A DNA stretch of 64,000 nt from Panonychus citri (taxonomy: Eukaryota; Arthropoda; Arachnida; Trombidiformes; Tetranychidae): NCBI RefSeq assembly GCF_014898815.1, contig NW_026515549.1, positions 1,051,072-1,115,071 of the forward strand. The letters run 5' to 3'. The notes under the pieces were generated by a model. It made no database searches. It had not been told where the DNA came from and saw only the letters and a list, made by a program, of their open reading frames with translations. This document shows positions 37,601-49,157 of the stretch, piece after piece (the first letter of the stretch is position 1; every line of letters starts with the position of its first letter). The position numbers and the translations under genes are program-made.

Positions 37601-39076
37601 TTGACTGTCTAAGCAGATTATCAACTGATTATTCTGATTTCGAGTGAGCTTAACAATAATTATAACAACTTTTATTAGATTGAATTAATTTTCTTATTTT
37701 TTTATTTTCTTGCAAAAAGTATCGTTCTCTTCTGTCCAACGAATAATATTTGTGGTACCATGAAAGGAATCGAAAATGTCAAAGAAGATGCTGACAAAGG
37801 TCAAGTCTGTCAAGTGTTCCAAATACCATTGCACAATTTAAATCGAATGATCCGGGAAATCTCAAACAAAGATCTTCAATCCCGTTTACTTCGAGACACA
37901 GCGTACAAAAAAATCTCTTTGACTGATAAATCTTGGAGTAGGTCTTATATCGAACTTTTTGTCTTAATTTCTAACCATTTTATCCTTTTTCTTCAGCTTC
38001 AATCAATTACAAAGTAATTGATATTTTGGATGAAACTCGAGACAAAACTGACCATTCAAACGATCTGTTTTACCTTTCTCATTCTGGAGAGAAATTAAAA
38101 GCTGAAGATCCAAATGTTGTTGTTGTGGCAAATGTGAAGACATTTGCCGACTGTTATCGAAATTGTAAAAACTCAGATGAATTAGAATGTCGAACTTTCT
38201 CTTATTGTTCTGGAGAGAAGACAAGTGAATGTGCAGTGACGAATATGACCTCCGAAAAAGCTCCAATTGATCTGACCAAGAGTGACTCAAACTGCGCAGT
38301 TTATACCAAAAACAATTTACTCGATTACTCAGTGATCAGAAATCGTCAATTCAAATCACCATCTTCGATCCCACTAGAATTGTTTGTCGATCAATGTGCA
38401 GCAGAATGTAGTTCAGATGAAAACTGTGTCTCATTCCAAAGTTGTGGCTCAACTTGTACCATGGGTGGATTTTATACAGATTCGAGTACCGAATATGATT
38501 CTGAATGCGAAATTTACATTCGTAAGTCTAATTAGTGAAAGTGTTAGAAAAAATGAACAATTATTATATGACTATTGTTTCCTTATTTCTTTAGCCAAAG
38601 TTTCGAATATGTATCAGGCCACAGGAAGAAAACTTGTATCGGAAACTTTTCACGTCGAATTCAATTTAAATTATGATCAATGTGCCGCTTTATGTTACAG
38701 TTGGACTGATGATTCGGACTCTTGTCAATCGTTCAACTTCTGTCCATCAGGTCGATCGACAAGTACTTGTTCATTGTCGAAATACTCAGTCAAAGATTCA
38801 AAGACTGCAACCACAGATGCAACGAGTTGTTACAATTACGAACTAGTTAAAAGCTCGAATACGAAAAAACAATCAACTTCCATGGTAAAAAAAGGTACCA
38901 GCGGATCAGCAGCATTTGGAATAATTTTGATCTTCATAGCCACTGGTTTCTTATTCGGCATTGGACTTCCAATTGCGTATTTGAAGATAAAAAATCGAAG
39001 TACTCAAAGTTCAAGTAATGGCCAAAGTTTCACTTGGACTCGACAAGTAGACGATGAACAGCCAGAAGCTAATTGA
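34620..39076 (+). CDS. Large type I membrane protein with three PAN/Apple-like modules, 967 aa (16 exons)
   Basis: Exons: 34620-34671, 34740-34819, 34892-35048, 35126-35256, 35332-35425, 35510-35664, 35725-35856, 35922-36161, 36234-36344, 36905-36976, 37041-37194, 37266-37442, 37520-37643, 37720-37937, 37997-38521, 38595-39076. All sites are GT/AG and the frame is open throughout. Residues 1-17 are a signal peptide. Residues 18-620 are an unrecognised ectodomain. Then come three Cys-rich modules of PAN/Apple pattern: FADCYRNCKNSDELECRTF, VDQCAAECSSDENCVSF and YDQCAALCYSWTDDSDSC, each followed by a further Cys pair. A transmembrane segment (FGIILIFIATGFLFGIGLP) and a 37-residue tail end the protein. 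PAN modules bind proteins or glycans, so a surface receptor or adhesion role is plausible. The intron at 36345-36904 is unusually long. Poly(A) signal at 39212-39217. Paralogous remains lie at 42909-47350, 21024-22140 and 59022-59415. Confidence 0.85.
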
Positions 39077-39608
39077 ATCTCCATCCAAAAAGGCAATTGG
39101 TAGTTTCAACTTGATCTAAATCAATAATTAATGTAACTCTTAAAATTACAATTGAAAAAATTAAGTAAATTAAATATTATTTTTACCATAAATATTCATT
39201 GATAATCGCTGAATAAACTCCATTGCTATTGATAACTTTTCTGGCATTCATCTAACCAATTAATAATCAATGCATTTGAATTATTTCCCTTGGAAGATAT
39301 TAATAATAAGCCAAATGCTTGTACATACATATTCAATGAACAATGAAGTTGCAAAAGTCTTACCTGATCCCTGGCCGATTAGTTTGAACGCCAAGGTCAA
39401 CATTGTTTATTATCGTATGAGAAATGAACTTTTATAAGCAATGATACGAAAAACTTCAACTTAAATCATTTTCTTACTTTTCTTTTACTTTACTACCAGA
39501 ATATTTCATAGAATCTTCGTAGTTTTAACTGCAACTTTTGTTTCGCTTGAAAATTTTGCTTGATCTTTAATGTAATAGATTCTTATTCCCCGAGAAAATT
39601 TTTAATAG
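39077..39608. other. 3' flank between PAN gene and LTR retrotransposon
   Basis: Holds the 3' UTR and poly(A) signal (39212); no other feature recognised. Confidence 0.5.
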
Positions 39609-40103
39609 GTAATAATGTAAAATATTTGTAAATTCATTAGTAGGATTGACATTTGTTTAGTATAAGAACCAATTTGGGGATAAATTAACCTTTTTACCTT
39701 CAATGGTCTTTTTAATCTTTAATATGCAAATCTTCGTCTTCACGACGAGCGATTTGTACACACTATTATGGTTAGAGTGATGATTTAACTGTTGTGGTGA
39801 TTAATCTGGAAAAATTTATTAATTAAACAACTTATTTATTTTAACTAAAATAAGATGATAACTAAATTAAAGAATTTATGACTTTAACAGTTTTGGTTGA
39901 CCTTCACTGGACTACCAAAGTGAATTGGTTAATCTATTGATCAATTTCTAATTAACTAATAATATTTTATTCCCAGTATTTATGATACTATTGCTTTTTT
40001 GTCTTCAGGTAAATCTCAATTGAGTGTTTGTTTTCACTTCTTCTTTTATCATAATCATCTTACGTCAATGGTTGAGGTCAATCTTCAGTTATATAATATT
40101 GTA
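39609..40103 (-). repeat. Left (3') LTR, degenerate
   Basis: Aligns along its whole length with 42330-42845: TATAAGAACC, GCGATTTGTACACACTAT, CTTCAGGTAAATCTCAATTG and ATATAATATTG. It has several deletions and has lost one of the four TTCACT hairpins. Confidence 0.8.
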
Positions 40104-40753
40104 TTTCGTCGTCTTAAATTTGAGCATCCTGCAAGTAAAGGTAGAATCCATGTTTGAGAAGTTTATGAGGAGGTTATCGTTAGGTAATTTCATCAGCTCC
40201 TTTTTCAACCAGTTGAAAACATTATCTTTAAGTTCATGACTGTTTGAGTTATTTACCTCATTTTTTGTGTGGTGATAGGGTTGATAATATTCGAGTCTAG
40301 GATAACAATTTAAGAAGAGTAAAGTAATAATGTGAAGATAAACATTTGATGTGTTTGATTCCACGTAAAGATTAGGATAATTAGCGTGATCAGTTTGTCT
40401 ATCAATTTGGTACCTCTTCAGCAATTGGTATTTCATTTTGAGAATCATTCAATTAAATCGGACAAAGTTTCTTCTTGTTCATTCTCTTCGTTAAATTTGC
40501 ATTGATTTTGATTCGTTTGATCAAAGTTTTCAATAAATTCAATCTTTTTATCTCGTTTTGAATCTTGGCACTTGACTCGTGAGATTAATTAGTTTGATAT
40601 TGATATAAATTGTTTAGATGCGCAATCAATTATAAGATTGGCCTTAGTCATTAGATCTTGACTGATTAAGGCATCAATTGATGTATGGCAAATATTCAGT
40701 AACTTGGACGATTGTTGATATCATTGCTTTGATTCGTCGTCACAAATTTAATT

Positions 40754-41026
40754 CTAACTTTGACTTGTCAAGTATTTTAACTGAGCTGTAATAACAGCTA
40801 ACAGGAAGGGTTCAAAATACGGTTGCAAATTTAAACTCAGTCGATCAACTAGATTTCTGATTAGAGTTAAACTGGAACCTGTATCGAACATTGCTTGGAC
40901 TTTGTTATTATTTAATTTGATTTCTTTGTGAATTAGATTTGTATTTGCAATTTGAAAAATTGAAGAGACTGAATCGTTGTTCTCATTGATTTTATTAATT
41001 TTAAATTGTAATTGATTTAAATTCAA
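40754..41026 (-). pseudogene. Retroviral-type aspartic protease fragment of the LTR element
   Basis: A 90-residue minus-strand frame contains KVQAMFDTGSSLTLI, the D(T/S)G active-site motif with the usual hydrophobic residues around it, followed by RNLVDRLSL. This is the N-terminal half of a retropepsin domain. The frame stops before the ILG-type flap and C-terminal motif, so it is a remnant. Confidence 0.7.
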
Positions 41027-41339
41027 ATTATTTTTCGTTTTCGTTTTCTTGTTTTACTCTTGAATTGACGGTTTTATCTACTAATAATTTGCTAGTATTA
41101 ATAAGTTCGGTTAATGTTTGATTTTTGTAAAGTTATTATGAATTTAGCTTGAGGTAAAGTCTTTCAAGGATGAAGATTATCATGAGCTTTCTGGCATCTT
41201 TTATTCATTCACATACATAATTCTTGAATTTGATAGACAAAAGAAGTTAGTCGTTATTAGTTTTGGCTCTTATTTATGATTTATAGGAGATGAGCGATAA
41301 TCAATTGGGCAAGGTCGAGATCATTCTATTCTTAATTCA

Positions 41340-41525
41340 TCATAAGTTTTAGGCATTTTCGGACAGAATAGGACTACAGGTAACGTTGTACCATTTGCTG
41401 ACTGAACCTTGCAAATAAAAGGAATAATCTTGAACATCTCAATAGCACCAAGACCTAAAGCACTAGAAGCTAATTCAATTTATTAACCAATCAATCAAAT
41501 CTTCATTATCACCTCTGGGCCAATC
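41340..41525 (-). pseudogene. Possible gag remnant of the LTR element
   Basis: Minus-strand stretches between the left-hand protease and the right LTR look protein-like (for example MFKIIPFICKVQ near 41420) but contain stops. The position before the protease fits gag. The identification rests mainly on position. Confidence 0.3.
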
Positions 41526-41698
41526 AATGGTGATATGATTGTTCAGGACATGGCTGATTAATAGTGTTAATTGTTGAGTTAAATTCGATTGGATTAAATC
41601 CAAATTGATCAGAGTAATAATTCATACTGATAAATATTATTAAATGTTAATTGTATGATAATATGATGATAATTTGTGATAATTGAATGTATTGAGAG

Positions 41699-42680
41699 AA
41701 TAACGTCTTCACTGACAGTTAAGTTTTTCATTTTATAGTCTAAGGAAGAATAAACAATCGAAGCAAGGTCTTCACTGACCTCACGTTTAACGATTCGCTG
41801 AAAATCAATTGTCAGAATGAACAAGATAAAAAAACAATCGTGCTAAAGATTGGTCTTCACTGACCTTAATGATAGTAAAGAGAAGATACAAAAAAGACTA
41901 CTTTCGTATATTTAAAGATAAATGGAAAATCATAAATTGGATTGTAATTATTGATTTAAATACAAATTGGTTTGATTAATTAATAATGCTAATTGATTAT
42001 TTTAATTTCTGATCATTGATTAGATAATCCTTTAATTTTTATTGTTTTAATCGTTGATTTGTTAATTGTTGATTATTAATTTTTGATTTTTTTTTATTGT
42101 TGATTTTTTAATTGTTGATTTATTAATTGTATGATTAATAGTTGTTGATTTGTTGATTATTAATTTTGATTTTAATTGATTGATAATTTGTTGAGTTTAT
42201 TTCTTCATTAAGTGAGGTTGAGACCACGATTTAACTTGCAATTGAAGGTCATTTATAGTTCAGTTTGAGTTGAGGAATAATTTGCATGGAAATTAGTTCT
42301 AAATTCACCTCACACACGCGGCCACCAAATGTAATGTAAAATTACATGTAAATTAAAAAGGGTTGAATTTGTTTGTATAAGAACACAATTTGGGGATGAA
42401 TTAACCTTTAGCCTTCACTGGCTTGTTAATCTTTAATATCAAATCTTCGTCTTCACTGACGAGCGATTTGTACACACTATTTATGGTTAGAGGTGATGAT
42501 TTAACTATCGGTCTTCACTGACCAATAATTAATATATAACCAGAAAAATTTATTAATTAAACAAGTTATTTATTTTAACTAAAATAATACAAGTAACTAA
42601 ATTAAAAGAATTGTATTTTAACTGACTTTGGTTGCCCTTCACTGGACTACCAAAGTCGTTGGTTGATCTTTAATGATCAA
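41699..42680. repeat. Series of hairpins with constant TTCACT apex
   Basis: Seven sites share the apex TTCACT between complementary arms: 41705 (GTC/GAC), 41767 (AGGTC/GACCT), 41852 (GGTC/GACC), 42410 (AGCC/GGCT plus outer TTAAC/GTTAA), 42447 (TCGTC/GACGA plus outer AAATC/GATTT), 42511 (GGTC/GACC) and 42624-42657 (outer GACTTTGGT/ACCAAAGTC). An eighth, TTGATC-TTTAAT-GATCAA at 42663-42680, has a related apex. The arms differ between sites but remain complementary. Four lie in the right LTR, three in the interior. Confidence 0.7.
42309..42329 (-). promoter_or_regulatory. Candidate primer-binding site of the LTR element
   Basis: Directly inside the right LTR, read on the minus strand, lies TTTGGTGGCCGCGTGTGTG. 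It has the TGG start expected for pairing with a tRNA 3' CCA end and a local rise in G+C. Which tRNA would pair is not determined. Confidence 0.45.
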
Positions 42681-42845
42681 TTTCTAATTAACTAATAATA
42701 TTTTATTCAGTATTTATGAAATACTATTACTTTTTATCTTCAGGTAAATCTCAATTGAGTGTTTTGTTTTTCACTTCTTCTTTTATCATAATCATCATCT
42801 TTACGTCAATGGTTGAGAGTCAATCACTGATTATATAATATTGCA
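42330..42845 (-). repeat. Right (5') LTR
   Basis: 516 bp, starting TGTAATGTAAAATTACATG and ending ATATAATATTGCA on the plus strand, i.e. TG...CA ends. Better preserved than the left LTR. It contains four TTCACT hairpins and further short palindromes such as AGTATTT/AAATACT at 42711-42727. Confidence 0.8.
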
Positions 42846-42908
42846 ACATAGATAATACAAATTTAAAAATATTTAATTATCAATCTTAGTATTCACCATT
42901 GACACTTT

Positions 42909-45900
42909 TTAGTTTAATGGTTGTTCATCCACCTGCCGTGTCCAAGCATAATTATCGTTTGAACTTCCACTTCGAATGGTCAATATTTTTTATCTGAATA
43001 TGCAATTGAATTACAATATGAATAAAAACCGGTGGCTAAGAAGAACAAGATGATTACGAATGCTGCTGATCCACTGGTTCCTTTCTTCACATTAACTGGA
43101 CTTGAATGTTCGTGTCTAAATGGATCGATTAGGCCGTAATTTAAACCTTTTCTTCATGAGTTTTAGTCTTCGGAGTCTTCTGAAACTTAGATAATGAACA
43201 AGTACTTGTTGATCGACCCTTGGGACAGAAATTGAACGATTGACAAGGTTCTGTACCACCAATCCTGCTAAAACATAATGCAGCACATTGGTCGTGATTT
43301 ATATTATACTCAGTGAAAAACTTCCGTGACAAGTTTATGTCCTGTGGCAAAATATTCATTTGCAACTTTAGCTAAAGAAAAAAGGCAAAATTTTCAAGTT
43401 ATACTCAGTTTTCTTTTGCACTTAATCGTTATACTTACGAATGTAAATGTCACAAGTATCACTATATTCGGTGGCAGTATCGGTATATGCTTCATTTAAA
43501 GTACAAGTTGAACCACAAATTTGGAAAGAGTGACAGCGATTATCTGAACCACATTTGGAGGCACATTGATAAAGCCACAATTCCTCTGAGAGCGAGCTTT
43601 GTGATTTAAATCGTCGATTTCTATTCACTGTATAATGGAGTACAGGATTTTCAGTGAAGATTCCACATTTGGGATTATTTTCGAATTCATCAATTGGAGC
43701 TGCGCTCGGAACCATGTTCGTAACAAGGCACTCATTTGTTTTATCACCTGAGCAATAAGACAGAGTTCGACAGTTTAATTCATCTGAATTTTTACAAGCT
43801 CGATAACAGTCTGCAAATGTCTTCACATTCGGCACCACGACAACATTTGGATCATCGGCTTTCAATATCTCGTTGGCATGAATAAGATAGAACATATCGT
43901 TTGAATGGTCAGTTTTATCTCGAGTAACATCTAGTACATCGACCATCTTATACTTGAAATACGCTGAAAAAAGGTAGATTGTAAGTTATACGAAAACTAA
44001 AGCCAATAGTAACTTACTATGGTATCCATTCGTCAGCGAGATTGTTTTGTAAGCTGTATCTCTGAGTAAATGGGACTGAAGATCTTTGTTTGAAATTTCC
44101 CGCATCATTCGATTTAAATTGTGCAATGGTATTTCGAACACTTGACAGGCATGACCTTTTTCAGCATCTTCTTCGACATTTTCGATTCCTTTTATGGTAC
44201 CACAAATATTAACCCCAGGACAAAAGAGTACAACACTTTGTGCAACAAAAAAAGTCATGAAATAAGACTATCTAAAAGTTCTCATAATTAAACTTACTCG
44301 AAATCAGAAAAATCATTTGATAATTGGTTTAGACATTCTAGTTCACTTGCTGCTCTAGTTCGAGATAGTGTTTTCAATGTATCATAATTGACTCGATACG
44401 TTTTTGGTGACAATGCATCTGCAATGACAATGATTTTAGAGAAGTTAAAAATGAAGATTGTCAAAAACTCTCAATGGTTAATGTAACAGAAAATGAGAAT
44501 TTGATAAAATTATAACTCTTTAAAAAGAGACAATATTGATAATTTTATCATTTTCGATAACCTCATTACATGTAACATGGATTCAATTTTACACTTTCTC
44601 GCCACCCTGTAATTTGTATTTCAATCGTATTGGTGATCAATATTCAACAGAATCAAATCATCATATTTTATATTTACCTAATATATTTGGTGCCTCAAGA
44701 AAATCAATCATTAAATCAATCCTTGAAGTACTGAAAGAAACGTCCATCTCCTTTAGTCTCAATGCACTGATTTCATAATTCCAAAATATTGCTTCTTTGA
44801 CGCGCTCTTTAAGTAAGAGCACGTGCTCTTCAGCTAGTTTTATACAATCAGGTTCTATGAATTTCGTATGATTAGATTGGATTGTTTCAAGTTAGCATAA
44901 TTAATTCACGAAAAGAACCTGAAAAATGCGATATTACCTTTACATTCGAGATGAATGCTAAGAGTCATTTCACTGGTGAAATCTTTACATTCAGCCACAG
45001 AAAATTTATCTTGGAATTCAGATTCAGTTTCAGCAACTTGAAAATCGGAGTAATCCCTTTTGATAGCTTGAATTAGTTTATATTTTCCATTCTAATAATC
45101 ATCATATAACCAATTAGTCGAATAGAATTATTGCTGAACTTATTAAACTTATAAAATTAATGTTGTTATGATTAATTACCGAGGTATCTTTGTTGTAACA
45201 GTTAATTATTGTTGCAACAATCAGGTGCCCATCGAAACCATAATTGTCAACCTAAAACAATTATCCAACAAAATTTAGATTAATTCTAAAAACTAATTGA
45301 CAAGATGAGTGTTAATGGTTGGAAGTTAATCTAAATTATCGCGACTAACCACGATATCGATATCGATATTTCATAGATTAGGTTTCATTTGACCCGATTA
45401 AGTCATTTGCAAATGGAGTCCGGTCATTCCTGGTTAACTCAAGCTAGGCCAAGTTCAGCTACAAATCAGACCTTACTCATACACTTTCATGGACCCTAAC
45501 CTCTCATTGGCCAACACATTTATCTCCACTTCCATTAACACTCATTTTACCATAAATTGGTTTTCTTACGGTTTCAGTGAAGTATTGGGTAGTGACAACT
45601 TTATCGTATTTATCAGAATTAACAGTTGAATTATAAGAAATTGATTCCCAAACTTTCGCCGCAAACTCAGGCCGATTTTCCTGGAAAACAAAAGCGCTTA
45701 ATCATGTCTAATTCTGCAGGTAATCAACTAGCAAAGGCGTCTTTCTACTTACAAGATACATTTTACCCAAATACTTGTAATTTCCATCTAGAAGAAATAA
45801 TCTTGTCAAGTGAAACTGACCAGTCTCTTGACTAAGACCTATTGATCCTCTTTTAACCGGTGAAACTTTACAGGACTCGCCCTCTTGAAATTGGTAAACT

Positions 45901-47350
45901 AGACCAAGTGAGTAGTCATAAAGAGCTTCCGATTTGCTATTAGGTTTCTGTATACGCACCAATTTGAGTCTATCATTGGCATATATCTGGTGAAGAGATT
46001 AGAACATTATAATTTGATCAACAAATAATTGCCTATCATTATAATTTGAACAATCTCTTACCTCGCTAACAGTTTTTGTGGTAGTTGAGCTTGTAATTGT
46101 TTCCGAAAGTATCAGGTGGACAAGGTGGGAGTTCATTGTTGGAGTTGGTACGCTATTTCCATAGAAAGCTGAACAGCCGACTCCTGGAAGTGGCTGTGAA
46201 ATTAAGTGGATTAATCAGTTGGTTATCAAGTAGCCATTTGTTGAGTTATCTTACCTTAACAGTTCTGGATAAATCTTTAGTCGAGTCCATGCCTTGAGAG
46301 AAAATGTCCAAAATTAAATTTTCTTTCGTTAAAACAATACAGATGATGGGTCACTTCCACTGAACGTAATTCGACTCGGTGCTTGTAGGCCTGATTCTTG
46401 GTCCAAGTTAGCTGATTTGATAAGGAAAATGCCAGGAGAAGTTGAAAATTAATAAAAGACCAGCAAGTGATAACTAACTTACATTTGTAATAACAAGTGA
46501 TATTCAATTTATTGTTGATATTTGCTCGTAAACTTTTCATCATTGTACCTCTCACATTTTCATCCGCAGCCTCTTTCTGACAAGTTAATGAAATTTTGAT
46601 CAAATCAGTAATTTTATTGTAAATTTTGCTGATTGAATCTTAATATTACCCAATATATTGAATTATGCCTAAGACGATAAAGTATCGAAGGTCCCATAGC
46701 TATCAACATGCTCGTCAATCGTTTTGTTACACCAGTAAGAAGTTTAAACTCATCAGAAGGCTTGAACTTGTACAATAAACAATCGGTACCTAAAAATGAG
46801 AAAGAATATTAATCAAACGATTATCTTTCTTTTCGATTTCAGGTTGAACAGTCTTTCGACTTTTTCGACGTGTGCGTAAACACAATTTCGGTGGATGAAT
46901 TTCAATCAATTATTTTACCCATAATCACTTGACGCTCATAACTGTCCCAAGCTTTTTCATTCTTAGTGTAGTGGTAAACACTGAATTTATTTTTAGGAGT
47001 ATCAACTACAATCTCGCCATTAATTGTTGATCTCGATGATATAAATTCAAGCATCGAATAAATATCTCCGGTATCTTGTAATATCAATTAGTTGATTAAT
47101 TTTCAATTTAAACTTTAATCAATTGTTCATTGGTACCTTGTCTGTTAATGTTGCGTGAATCTTATAACTCCCCTTTGGTAAACTTAAAGGCAAGTCCATT
47201 AATGTTGATATGGAAGCTAGGAAATTATTTGAATGGAGTAATAACTATTGATAATAATTACTGATAATTAATTGATTTCAACTTGAACTTACCTGAATTA
47301 CCAGAGTGAATGACTGAAAAAATGAACAACGAGTAAAATAAAAGTAACAT
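42909..47350 (-). pseudogene. Inverted, decayed paralogue of the PAN-module membrane protein gene
   Basis: The same exon order as the 34620-39076 gene can be followed on the minus strand: signal-peptide exon 47350-47293 (MLLLFYSLFIFS), exon 2 47216-47137 (same 80-nt length), exon 3 from 47074, exon 8 about 45980-45750 (SEALYDYSLGLV), exon 14 about 44240-44030 (LFCPGVNICGTIKGIENV), exon 15 about 43960-43440 (FADCYRACKNSDELNC) and exon 16. One base is missing at the start of exon 3, exon 6 is frameshifted near 46335, and exon 16 has a frameshift in the third PAN module near 43316 plus later damage in the membrane segment (about 43030-43080). Most exons stay open, so inactivation looks recent relative to divergence. 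It lies tail to tail with the intact gene. Confidence 0.8.
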
Positions 47351-48404
47351 TTTCAACTTTGTTACGATGAAAGTTTTGTGAATAAAACTCGACAGCGTTT
47401 TTGTTAAATTGTGAATGAGTTGAATAGATAGTAAATACTTTCACTATTTTTAATTGAATGAGCGTTTAAACTGATCGTCTTTTGACAAGTTAATATCATT
47501 TACGGCGAGAACGCCTTTTTCTCAACAAATCATTAATATTATCACTAAGTTTACCTTGGACATATTCAATTAGTGATCATATCACTACAAAAATCTATTC
47601 GATACTTTTGATTATTTTATCTCTAAAATTAAAATTGTTATCAACTTTCCTATGAAATTCGTTTTGCATATGAATTCTGACATTTAAAGTAGATATTAAT
47701 AATAAAATTGAAAGAGAAACAAATGCGAACAGTTTTAATTGTTTTCTGATTACTTGAAATCTATTGATAATTATTGGCTCCTCTCAATTTTTAATTGTTT
47801 ACAATAATAGTGTTTGACGATTAGATAAGTTTTATCTTGATTCTCATTTGTTTATCATATCTTTTGACAAATTATTTGTTTTTCCCGCTTAAAGTTTCAT
47901 ATCGGATGTAAGACTTTAAAAACACAGAAAAGACGTCAAAAAATCTAGTTACTTAATTAAATTGATAAATAAAATTCTGGTAAAGAAAGTTTCCAAGGAA
48001 ATATGAATTTCACTTGCAAAAATTTATCATTGTTGATCTACAGTCTCAATTAAAGATCCATTTTTGCACACTGTCCTTATAATGTCACAAATCAATGATT
48101 CTGACACAATATTATCAATTTAGTCTTTTCTGTTTTATTTATTCTGGGAACTCATTGACGTTGATTGTTCAACTAACTCAATTGTTTTTTGATAAAGTTG
48201 GGGACAATTAGTTGATATCTATTTCATTAAGTTTGGAAATTCAATAATAGTAAATCGTTTATCTTACTGTCAATTTTGAAAACAATAGTCTGATTAAAAA
48301 AATAATTAAATTAGTTGATGAACAATCAAAACAATAAATTTTCCTAATCCAAAGACAACAATCTAAGAAAGATATTGATATCAAGGTTCATAAGTTGGTT
48401 TCAT
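47351..48404. other. Intergenic between divergent genes
   Basis: About 1 kb between the start of the inverted PAN pseudogene and the TATA box of the ML-domain gene; nothing else recognised. Confidence 0.5.
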
Positions 48405-48412
48405 TATAAAAA
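48405..48412 (+). promoter_or_regulatory. TATA box of the ML-domain gene
   Basis: TATAAAAA followed by GGG, 82-89 bases before the ATG at 48494; transcription would begin near 48435, in the TTTACTTTCATTC stretch. Confidence 0.6.
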
Positions 48413-48493
48413 GGGACAAAAAACTTTATTTACTTTCATTCAATTCTAACCAGAACATATAACATAACTAAACAAATCGAATCTTTAATAACT

Positions 48494-49157
48494 ATGATCA
48501 AATCAATTATTGTCCTTTGCCTTTTCTTAGCTGTTTCTTCAGCTCGAGATATCGTGCATACAAAATGTGACTGTAAGTATTAAACTGATTCATATTAATT
48601 GGCCAATCAATTAATCACCTACAATCAATTAAATTTAATTGCCATCTTAGCTACCTCCGGTACAATTGAATCGTTCGATATGGACCCTTGCGACTCTGAT
48701 ATTTGTATTCTGAGGCCCAATACGGATGTTGTTTTTACCGGTCAAATCATCCCAAGTAAGTGTATTATCGTTATCCTTTTGCGATCAGTGATTTACAAAT
48801 TATTCATTTCAATTCATGAAAATCTAGCTATTTCCGCTGAGAAACCGACTCTTTCCATTCAGGTTAAAATGGGATATTCTTATATTGAATATCCTGGTCT
48901 CTCGCAAGACGCTTGTGAATACTTCGAATGTCCATTGAAGGCCAATGTCGCAAACCACTTCAAAGTCGAGATGGAAACTTTCGGCTGGTTTCCACCCGTA
49001 AGTAACTGAAAATCAACTAAATTACTTTTAATCAATCACATTACAATTTTGATCCAATTCTCAGATGGTCACTGACATGCGATTCCACGTCTACGAATCA
49101 GCCGATGGTGAAGAATTGGCCTGTGCTCAATCAAAAATTGAGATCGCACCTTATTAA
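48494..49157 (+). CDS. Secreted ML-domain (NPC2-like) protein, mite group 2 allergen type, 148 aa (4 exons)
   Basis: Exons 48494-48572, 48651-48755, 48828-48997 and 49065-49157; all GT/AG, in phase. The first 17 residues (MIKSIIVLCLFLAVSSA) are a signal peptide. The mature protein matches the ML lipid-binding fold in order: an early Cys pair (KCDC), DPCDSDICILRPNTDV, a beta-rich middle, DACEYFECPL and a final strand with LACAQSKIEI. The Cys spacing is that of NPC2 and of the group 2 mite allergens, small secreted proteins that hold sterols or fatty acids in a hydrophobic pocket. One extra Cys (KC before DC) is present. Poly(A) signal at 49242-49247. The ligand is unknown. Confidence 0.85.

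Larger units (their letters stand above)
39609..42845 (-). mobile_element. Degenerate LTR retrotransposon, minus orientation
   Basis: Two direct repeats of about 500 bp (39609-40103 and 42330-42845) flank a 2.2-kb interior. The orientation is set by a minus-strand retroviral-type protease (FDTGSS) and by a candidate primer-binding site (TGGTGGCCGCG read on the minus strand, 42328-42318) next to the right LTR. No reverse transcriptase, RNase H or integrase is found, and the interior is too short for a full pol, so the element is internally deleted. The left LTR is clearly more diverged. No matching target-site duplication is visible. It most resembles the Ty3/gypsy type, but this is not certain. 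Confidence 0.75.
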
